From positions 11,923,001-11,987,000 of the forward strand of contig BSBM01001719.1 in assembly GCA_027924585.1 (NCBI GenBank): a DNA stretch of 64,000 nt, written 5' to 3'. A model generated the notes under the pieces. The model saw only the letters and a list, made by a program, of their open reading frames with translations. It had not been told where the DNA came from and did no database searches. Source of the stretch: Larix kaempferi. Its lineage: Eukaryota > Streptophyta > Pinopsida > Pinales > Pinaceae. The position numbers were made by a program, and so were the translations under genes. Positions 55,821-64,000 of the stretch are shown here, in pieces. Every line of letters starts with the position of its first letter. The stretch's first letter is position 1.

Positions 55821-56586
55821 CTACACCTCTGCTTTACCTTTACCCTGCTCATGGCAATGCTCTGCCATTCTAATGGCTTCATTCAAGCTTGGTGGATCTA
55901 CAAACTCTATTCTATCTCTGTAGCTCTGTGGTAGACTACCAAGGAAACATTGGATCTTCACTCTTTCATCCTTGATGTAGTTCACATACCTCAGTGGCTC
56001 CAGAAACTTGTGGACATGCTCATCCATGGTGTTCTGTCCTAGTCTGAGTTCATTGAACTCTTTTCTTTTGCTATCATAATACCTAACTGATAAGTACTTC
56101 TCCTGGAAATATCTTTGAAACCTTTCCCAGTTGACTCTTCTTTCACTGATTCCTTGCACTTGCATGAGGTGATCCCACCAAATAGAAGCTCTTCCACTAA
56201 GGTTATAAATAGCAACCTTAGCCTTTTCATTCTCTGAATACTCATGCATTCTGAAGTACTTCTTCATTCCAAGAATCCATGCCTCTGCTTCTTGACCTTC
56301 TTTGCTTTCACCATCAAAAGTGGGAGGTCTTGCCTTCCTAAATTCACCCTGTGGAATACCTCTGTGCCTCTTTCTTCCCTTACTCTTGCTGGAAGTGCGT
56401 CTTGGGATCCCCTGAGAACCCTCAGAATCATCTGACCTTCTAGAAGAAAACTTAGGAGAGGGATTCCTGTGATTTTTTCTCATAGAAACCCTTCTAGGGC
56501 TTGGAGTTCTTCTCATAGAACGACTCCTAGACTGACTTTATCCATTCCTTTCCTCTAGGCCTTCGTGGCTCGGGTTAGAACCACCG
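55821..56586 (-). pseudogene. Gag of the chromovirus
   Basis: A Ser/Arg-rich start (R-R-T-P-S-P-R-R) is followed by the retrotransposon gag domain: P-P-T-F-D-G, A-W-I-L-G-M-K-K-Y-F, W-W-D-H-L, then F-x-x-Y-F-Q-E-K-Y-L and E-F-N-E-L-R-L-G-Q. It ends near the knuckle linker. The frame extends upstream of 56516 past one TAA to about 56586, where a one-base shift separates it from the N-terminal piece. Confidence 0.85.
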
Positions 56587-56940
56587 TTAATCCTTTGTTG
56601 TAAGACTCTGCAAAATGGATGCATTGAGTTGATGTTTCTCTTCTTGTGCTTTCATCATCCACTCATTAAAGCTTACCATAGTCTCATCCAAGTTTGGGGG
56701 CGTTACTTTTTCCCTTCTTCCATCAGAATCGGCCTCTATATGTGCTTCTTGCACGTTCTCACCCAGCACATCATCTTCTGGTCCAAATGGGCCCTGCTCA
56801 TCGTTCAAAGTGACCATTCTTACACCTTTTTGTGCGTTGCACTGTGACATGATGCATCTTACAGCTGCTGCTATCTCTGTGCATATCAGATACATTCTAT
56901 TAGATATCACAAGCATGCAAATAAACTCCATCATACCCAT
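56587..56940 (-). pseudogene. N-terminal piece of chromovirus gag
   Basis: A 117-codon frame ending in a helical segment (F-N-E-W-M-M-K-A-Q-E-E-K-H-Q). It leads into gag after a one-base shift near 56590. The probable start is one of the internal Met (M-S-Q-C or M-V-T-L-N). Confidence 0.6.
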
Positions 56941-57095
56941 TCAAATCTGGAATTATTCATTTGAACAATCGATCGATCAATCAAATAAATTCATCAAAAC
57001 CATGCCATGGGCACATCTCTCGACCAACAATTCATAACAAATCATACCAAATCATGCATGGCCCTGCCCAAACAGCTCCTAGTGTCGTAACTGAA

Positions 57096-57107
57096 GCTCT
57101 AATACCA
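57096..57107 (-). promoter_or_regulatory. Primer-binding site of the chromovirus
   Basis: Minus strand TGGTATTAGAGC, three bases after the LTR end. One mismatch to the tRNA-iMet complement. Confidence 0.78.
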
Positions 57108-57110
57108 CTA

Positions 57111-59712
57111 TGTCATGTCCCCACTGACCTCCATGGCCACGGGAGACACTGATACATTTTTTTTAATACAACAATACAACTGAATACACACACACAGTCG
57201 GAATGACTCAGATCCTCAATCCGCAACCCACAACAGCGAATCCGCAATCCGCAATTGAGGATGCGGAAGTGCCAAACCTCATACCCAGAAATCCTACCTT
57301 TCTGCAATCCGCAATCCACAATGGTGGACCTGCAAGCCGCAACGGCGAACCCGCAATCCGCAATCTGCAATTGCAGATGCGGAAGTGCCAAACCTCATAC
57401 CCGAAAATCCTACCTCTCCGCAATTCGCAATCCACAATTGCATATGTGGAAGCACCCAATCTCATATTCCATCAACGGTCACTTCCACAATCCGCAATCC
57501 ACAATTGTGGATGTGGGCATGCGGAACCATACCCCTGTAATGGCAGCTTTACACACAAACTTCAGAGATGCATAACTTCTCCATACTTGGTCCAAATGAG
57601 ACAAGGTTGGTGTCGTTGGAAAGCTCTTGGAGAGATCTATCCAATGGTGAAATCCCTACCCCATATGAGCACTCCTTCCCTTTCAAATTGCTCACTAAAG
57701 TTATTTCCATAACTCTGCCAAAAGAGACTTAAGGCTTCTTCCTGTCATGACTTTCCTTCCACCTGACCCACATAGGGTTCTGAAACACTTCTAGGGCATT
57801 CCCCTCCTTCCCAAGGATCATATGTAAGCATACAACTTATTTCCAAGTTGATCATACACATCATAACATGTAAAATGCATCAAAAACAGATCTAACAAAT
57901 ACGTCTATTACATGCAAGACTTATAATACATTAAACTCATGCAATACAAGGATACTCCTATAACAATGAACTCAGCCCTTTAATCAGGTATGCACATGAC
58001 TTCATGTCCATCGAATTCATATAAACATGCATTCTACAATTCCACATTTGCACATAAGCAACCATTCATAACAATGAAACATCATCATTTAACATAACAA
58101 GAGTACTTATCTTTGAATTCCGAAGCAACTAGCTAAGTGAGAGCAATGTTCCACCCAACCTTAGATCTTTGTCCAGCATGTACTCTTTCAACTGAGAGAT
58201 CACCCCGAGCTGGGCCGTGTATCCACTAAGGCGGGCTACCAGTTTCTCTCACAGTCAAGGTTCCATCCCAATGCTAAGCCAATCTCTAGTTGGGTTTATC
58301 AAGCATTCCAGGGCACCTAACCATGATAAAGACAACCTACAGTGGGTTTATCAAGAATTCAGGGACACACTGGTCATGATAATCCAACTTCTAGTTGGGT
58401 TTATCAAGCATACCAACAGCAAGGTCATGCCTAGCCAGCATACAATCGGGTTTATCAAACATACCAGGATAGTTGGTCATGCTAATCCAACCTGTAATGG
58501 GTTTATCAAGCATACCAAGCAACACAACCATGCCAAGCCAGCATACCGTTGGGTTTATCAAAAATATCAGACAAGCTGATCATGTTAATCCAACCGGCAG
58601 TGGGTTTATCAGGCGAATGGGGACAGCAAGGGAGGAGTTTCTAAGCTAGTGAGCTCAACTACATAGCTGCAGGCATCTCAACACTCAGTCGACCTGGAAC
58701 CCACATTACCTACCACATCCAACACAAGGAAGACCCTCTTCTCTGTTGCATAGTCCCTCAAGGCCTCTTCCCTTCCAGTGCTATTTCAAGATGGGCATAG
58801 AAAGGTCCAATCACTAGTTCTATGAAACTTCAGCCTTCATTGGGTTTATCAAGCAACCCAACCTTCTTCCACAGTTCAACGAGCTAACTCATTCCATGCT
58901 TACAGACAAGGCTCTATTCTGTAATCTATCCTCTATGATCCAAGCTTCGACTCTCTCACGGTTTCTCTGCATGGTTTAAGATTTTAGTTTCCTCACAGGT
59001 TCTATCACTCTGTCATCGGAAGACTGGGTTCACACACACGGTTTCCATGGCTATCAACCCTCTGGTATTTCTATTACCCATGGAAACACGGTTATCTTCG
59101 GGTTATACTACCCTAATGGCTCTGCATATGCAGGAACGTATGAGCAAGCTCTCTCTGTGTGGACGATGGATCATGGAGAGCAAGTGCGTGAATGAATTAT
59201 GGGTGAACGAATGAATGCGTGCATGTCCTTCACTAGAACGGGTAGTCAGAACGGTTCCGCAAGCTCCAGACGTTGAGTGTCTTCCAGGGTAATCAATCAA
59301 ATCCATGCCCTGCCATACGAAATCGCATGCATGCTCCATACTCCATCGGCTTTAATGTCATCAAAGAGTTCAAACGAGTTCACAGTCAGACATGTGGCAA
59401 CATGGGCAACCAATCCCAAAATCCCATCACCTCTCCCTAGTGGATACACATGGTCCCTTCTCATTAGTTTCCTCCTTAGCCAGCTTCTTGGTTATTTTAT
59501 TCATTAAGAATAATTACATCATTTACATTTCGTCATGGATTAGCAGCCCATGAATAATCAAACTGTCCAAATACTTGCCTAATCAATAATCCTTAAACAT
59601 CCACTAGTGGGGCCTTGGCCTTGAAATCCACACTAAGGCAATTACACACACTGCATATACACAGTATTTACATAGAATCCAATAAACATCAAGGGAAAAA
59701 TGGGGTATTACT
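57111..59712 (-). repeat. Chromovirus 5' LTR (2602 bp)
   Basis: Plus-strand start TGTCATGTCCCC, end GGGGTATTACT (expected ...ACA, last A changed). One copy of the heptamer array and one of the minisatellite. Confidence 0.9.
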
Positions 59713-59717
59713 TGAAA

Positions 59718-60930
59718 CTAGTTCAACATCCAAATGAATGGCATACTTCATTATAGAATCTAGGAAAATTTCATCAGAAGGAAGTATATCATCCCAGATA
59801 GAACACATATCCAAACATTCAGATGGAGGTATCGCCTAGTCAACTGTCGGGACCAAGTCCCGAGAATGTAAGCATGAGTTCAGAGGCTTATTCTCATTAT
59901 AAATTGTATCCAAGGGATATAAAGGTTGGTTTAACTAAGTACACTCAACTTTAGAGGCTAAACACTTCCAAGGGTTCTTAAAGTTCAAAAACTTAGGTTG
60001 AAAGTCCTTATTTATGGAAGGTGTGGCAACTGTTGAAATTGTGTGCACAGGTAATGCATTAGCTTTCAAATCAGGTGGAGGAAGATTAAAAGTGCCCAAT
60101 AATGAAGGATACATCCCCACACCAATGTTTTCACAACTCCTCGCAGAAAGGGAAACTAAAGGAATATTGGATCCATGATCCTGGTTGGACTCATTATTGT
60201 TCAAGGGTAGTTGGTCAATTGTTATGATCTTTCCTTCATGTGGAAACTTAATGACACGAACATTCGAAGATACCACAACCAACATATCCTGAGTCCAATT
60301 TCTCCCTGGTAACAAATTGTAATCAAGTGGGGAATCAACCACTTCCACATACACTTTAACTACTTTTCCCCCTAGCTCTATAGAAAAATTCAGGATAATT
60401 CCTTGAGGTTTAAAAAAATGGTTGTCAAAATATTTTAACATGGTGACCGGAGGAACTACGTTAGGTGAACCTAAATCCTTCCATCATGATAATGACATGA
60501 CACATGTGGAGGCACCCTCTTCTACAGCTGTCCGATGAATTTTAGTGTTTCCAAATCTAACTTGAATCTGAAAATCCGCATGGTATGGTAAATGAGGCTT
60601 CCAATTATAAAAATCGAAAGTGACCACTTGACTTTCTACAGGATCGAGAGCCCTTAAAGTTGAAAGTAAGGTATTCCTTTGATTTGGAAAAGTCTGGAGG
60701 ACCTGAAGCGTAGACATCACACAAGGATCCTGATCCAAATCTTCAACTATGCTATAAGTTTGTGCAGCACTCTCATTAGGATTGAATGCTACTTTCTTAA
60801 AAACACCTTTCAGTATTGGAGGCACAGTATCGTTGGGAGGCTTATCTATATGCAAAGAATTGTCACTGTCAGAATTCATAGGTTCCATACCTTTGTTCCT
60901 ATTCTGGAAATAAAAATCCCGTTCACACAT
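59718..60930 (-). pseudogene. Protease and linker of the second Tat-like element
   Basis: 60930-60484 reads to V-E-E-G-A-S-T-C-V-M, so the active-site Asp is Glu. After a stop, 60441-59935 holds I-E-L-G-G-K-V-V-K-V, D-Y-N-L-L-P-G-R-N-W and a Pro-rich tail. The linker to 59718 contains stops and continues at 49038. Confidence 0.75.
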
Positions 60931-62051
60931 GAAAACTTCTTCAGAGCCTAAACTGCCCCCTTGAGAGGAGGCTCCCTAGTTTCCCCCTTAAGAGGTTGCA
61001 GGGTTTGGATGAGCACTAGCTAAAAGTTGTTGTGCCATTTCCATTTTAGGGAATTTGTAAGTTAGATGATCCTCCCCGCATAACAAGAAATGGAATTTCG
61101 TCTTTGCTTTTTCATTAGCCCTACCAACATTATTGTTGTTATTATTTGCAATGTTTGTCCCCTTATTCCCATTTTTCTTTTTCTTAGTTTTCTTCCCTTT
61201 GGGTTGTTGGTTTCCTTAAAAGTTATGTATTGACAAAAATTTGAATGAGGGTTTGGTTTAAAGTTTTGTGTGTTAATATGACCAATTTTCAATGAATTTT
61301 GACTTGAAAATTTGGTACCCGGGCTAACTAGATTGGTCTCAACTGTACCGATCACTCCATCAACATGAGGTTTCGGAATAGGTCTCATTGGATCGAAGTT
61401 TGATCTCGATGCATCAGGAATGATTTCGTAAAAAATACCAGATTGAGCATAAATCAAATCTAATTGTTGGGTTCTTAATATGGCCTCCTCCTCTGAGGTA
61501 ACCCCGGAAGTCGAAACATCCTTGGAGATGTAAGGTAAAAGTGATTTCAAAAACCACTCTAATAGGAATTATGGGGGACTCTCAGCGTTAATGAGCCTCT
61601 TCCTTCTTCTACACTCTTGAATATGGTCAGATATGTGAGTGTCTTTGTTCTATCTAAATGTAGACAGAATATCAATGTCGTCATCATATCGGGCGGGAAG
61701 TTGGAAGTGATTCAAAAATACCATCGCCAAATCGTAGAAGTTATGATAAGCTACAGATGGTAGTTCAATGTACCATTTAGTTGCGACACTGGTTAAGGTT
61801 ATTTGGAAGATTCTCAACCGTATCGAATCATTATTTACCAAATTAGAAGAACATCATAAGTGAAAGGTTGTAACGTGGTCACCAGGATCTTCACCAGTCT
61901 TACCTTCAAACTTTGGGATGTCTGAAGGAAATTTGGTTGGAACGGGAGGCCAAGTCAGATCGTGATGGACCAGATCATTCATTAGTTGTTGAATATGATT
62001 GTCATTGATGTCAAAGGAGCTTAGTAATGGCAAAGGAATAACCAAGGACAT
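60931..62051 (-). pseudogene. Gag of the second Tat-like element
   Basis: The core W-P-P-V-P-T-K-F-P-S-D-I-P-K-F-E-G matches the first element (32.0 kb). F-L-K-S-L-L-P-Y-I and E-E-A-I-L-R-T-Q-Q follow. A degenerate knuckle near 61080 (L-L-C-G-E-D-H-L-T-Y-K) has lost two Cys. Stops split the frame at 61854, 61650 and 61551. Confidence 0.78.
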
Positions 62052-62169
62052 GTTGGCAGGGCAAACTCAGTGAAAGACAAAGGAATGACAAAGGAAGTGA
62101 TGACATGGAATGTATGATGATGTGGCATGTGTGATGAAGTTGGAAAGACACATGATGGTGTTATGGTGC

Positions 62170-63670
62170 TATTATTAAGTCGGTGTTGCAATCTGACATC
62201 ATTCTGGAAAAGAATGGCAAGTTTGTGGAACTTTGGAAATTGACTAAGTATGGAAAAATTAGTCAAAACTGCTCTAATAGAATGCCCGCCATAATTCATG
62301 GTTTGATAAAAATGCATGCACCATCATATCAGGATATAGCTTGTTGAAGTGGTTATATATTCATGGTCTCAATTTTCCTTAAGCATGTCTGAGGAGAAAG
62401 TTATAAGTATTCCAAAATATGGTTTCAGGATAAACTTTGGAGAAATTCTTGAAAATGGCTAAGTGGTGGAAAACTGGTATAGGTGGCCTTGGGAAAATGC
62501 CCATCGTACCTCATGGGAGAATGATAAAAATTATCTGAAACTATCATGATATAGATTTTCAAAGAGGCTATCTTTCCATAGTCTTAGTTTTCACAAAAGG
62601 CGTTTGATGGCGAAGTTAACAGCCTGCCAAAACAGGGTTTCAGGTTGTTTTTACACCAAAGTAGCAAAACTGCCTAAGTGGCCTCAAGGAAATGCCTGCC
62701 ATAGTTTGTGGGTTGAATAAAGTGACCGCACCATATGGTCATCTTGTAGGTTCTTGTTTTTTCTACCTGACCATGTTCTCATGTTGACTTGAAAGTGCCT
62801 GAGGCAAAAGTTATGGATCTACCAAAACAGTGTTTCAAGCAGAATGGACCAAGTCTAGGAAAGTGCAAAAAAATGTCTAAGTGTCAAACTCACATGGGTA
62901 AGAGGCCATTTGGAAATTCCTGCAAGGAGGTATTGATGTGCTGATAAAATTAATCAGATGGAATATGCTTGTTCTCTGGTGAATTGGTTATCTAACCATG
63001 AGCTCAGATCTTCCTATGGAGTTCACACGTGCGAAAAACAAGCCTGCCAAAATGAGAAAAGGCTTGTTTTTACTGTTCAAATGAAGGTTGAAGAGGCATT
63101 TGGAAATGCCCGCAAGGAGGTGTCCTTGTGCTGATAAAATTAATCAGGTGGCATAGGCTTGTTCCTTGATGAACCGGCTATCTATCCATAGGATCATATT
63201 TGCCTCTGGAGTTCACACGTGTGAAAGACAAGCCTTCCAAAATGAGAAAAAAAGTTGTTTTGTTTTGCATATCAAGAACAAAAATTTGGCTAAGTGTTGA
63301 ACTCACATGGCTAAGAGACCATTTGGAAATGCCCGCAAGGAGGTATCCTTATGCTGATAAAATTAATCAGGTGGCATAGGCTTGTTCCTTGATGAACTGG
63401 CTATCTATCCATAGAATCAGATTTGCCTCTGTAGTTCACATGTGTGAAAGACAAGCCTGCCAAAATGAGAAGAATTTTGTTTTAAATGTCCAAATAAGGT
63501 TTGAAGAGGCATTTGGAAATGCCCGCCAAAGAGTGTCCTTGTGTTGATAATTTCCCCAGATGGAATAGGCATGTTCCCTGGTGATCTTGCCATCTAGATG
63601 TGCTTTCAGTTCTCTCCTTGAGGCTCACACATATGAGATTTTGGCCTGCCAAAATGGTGAAAAATAAGGT
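62170..63670. repeat. ~200-bp tandem repeats in the leader of the second Tat-like element
   Basis: Clear units start at 62900, 63091, 63313 and 63503 (AAGAGGCATTTGGAAATGCC ... GCCTGCCAAAATGAG). More diverged ones lie upstream to 62170. No gene in 62318-64000. Confidence 0.8.
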
Positions 63671-63674
63671 TAAT

Positions 63675-64000
63675 GACACCTTATGATATGCCCACAAGGG
63701 CTTGTAAAATGCCCGCAGAGGCTTAAGTTATGCCCACAAGGGCTTATGGAATGCCCACAAGGGGCTTAAGGGATAAAAGCTCCCAAGAGATTTATTATGC
63801 TCGTAGGGACTAAAGAAATTCCCGCAAGGGCTAAAAGATGCCCACAAGAGGTTGTAAAACTGCAGGGACTTAAAAAATGAAACCTGTGAGAACATGGGCT
63901 ATGCCCACAAGCGAAGGGAGATAAGCCAGCAAGAGCTAGGCTATGCCCGCAGGTAAATGAAGACAAGCCCACGAAAGCTGGACTATGCACGTAGGTGGAG
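63675..64000. repeat. ~24-bp ATGCCCACAAGGGCTT repeats
   Basis: Short direct repeats with spacing of 22-30 bp run to the window edge. They open false minus-strand frames of the G-H-S-L-A-L-A-G type. Confidence 0.75.

Larger units (their letters stand above)
49039..59712 (-). mobile_element. Chromovirus-type Ty3/gypsy element (10.7 kb)
   Basis: LTRs at 49039-52177 and 57111-59712. On the minus strand the 5' LTR begins near TAATACCCC and ends GGGGACATGACA. PBS 57107-57096, PPT 52192-52179. The likely TSD is TGCAA (49034-49038) and TGAAA (59713-59717), one mismatch. The internal region encodes gag, knuckle, protease, RT, RNase H, integrase and a chromodomain in one continuous minus-strand frame from 56516 to about 52200, broken only by stop codons. 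The long LTRs, chromodomain and order suggest the Tekay/Del branch, but that assignment is tentative. Confidence 0.9.
43791..64000 (-). mobile_element. Second Tat-like gypsy element, pol-less and interrupted
   Basis: On the minus strand: repeat-rich leader (64000-62320, running off the window), gag (62051-61062), degenerate knuckle, protease (60930-59935), linker (59934-59718, continuing at 49038-48713), and then 3' noncoding sequence down to a PPT-like run near 43963-43951. The gag core and protease match the element at 19447-35111, and so do the 3' repeats (45330-45560). No RT, RNase H or integrase is found in 48712-43960. The chromovirus 49039-59712 and solo LTR 45581-47548 are insertions into it. 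The 3' LTR boundary is not resolved. Confidence 0.7.

Overview
The window is almost entirely nested transposable elements from a plant nuclear genome. All recognisable coding sequence belongs to plant-type mobile elements: Ty1/copia, Ty3/gypsy of Tat-like and chromovirus type, a Helitron-type protein and a LINE-like fragment. I found no intact host gene, rRNA, tRNA or CRISPR array. Very long LTRs (2.6-3.1 kb), several layers of insertion and heavy decay fit a large-genome gymnosperm or fern better than a compact angiosperm, but the sequence alone does not settle the species.

Layout. (1) 1-7738, minus: the 5' part of a decayed gypsy element (LTR-like region, gag, three CCHC knuckles, protease). 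A 3.5-kb TG...CA insertion at 1965-5471 with target duplication GCACC splits its first zinc-knuckle codon. (2) About 7739-11034, minus: the 5' part of a copia element (5' LTR, tRNA-iMet-type primer site, long leader, edge of RT), apparently cut by element 1. (3) 11042-11660: a LINE-like 3' fragment. (4) 12336-14938, minus: a decayed Helitron-type protein with two OTU-like domains, a DUF6570-like domain and the start of the Helitron N-terminal domain. (5) 14941-16743 continuing at 39585-40554: diverged tandem units of about 620 bp. One unit carries a 1012-bp foldback element (15449-16460) and a copia insertion. (6) 16744-39584, plus: a copia element with two LTRs, PBS, PPT and TSD ATTTG, but a gutted coding region. 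(7) Inside it, 19447-35111, minus: a 15.7-kb Tat-like gypsy element with paired LTRs. (8) 40555-43790: AT-rich sequence in which I recognise nothing. (9) About 43790-64000, minus: a second, decayed Tat-like element without pol. It hosts a solo LTR (45581-47548, TSD AGAGA) and a 10.7-kb chromovirus (49039-59712).

The most interesting unit is the Tat-like element at 19447-35111. Besides gag-PR-RT-RH-INT it carries: an antisense gene for a plant-mobile-domain-like protein with its own TATA box, an inferred 5'UTR intron and an inferred coding intron; a second RNase H after the integrase, while the usual gypsy RNase H has lost catalytic aspartates; two extra CCHC knuckles between protease and RT; and related 33-bp CGCGATGT minisatellites near both of its transcription units.

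Several insertions can be checked inside the window, because a related copy preserves the empty site. The leader of element 2 is the empty site for the gypsy at 19447. The tandem unit at 39.9-40.2 kb is the empty site for both the foldback and the copia. The 21.66-kb segment is the empty site for the solo LTR. No gene here looks functional as written, except possibly single domains. The features describe a historical stack of insertions, not an operating pathway.
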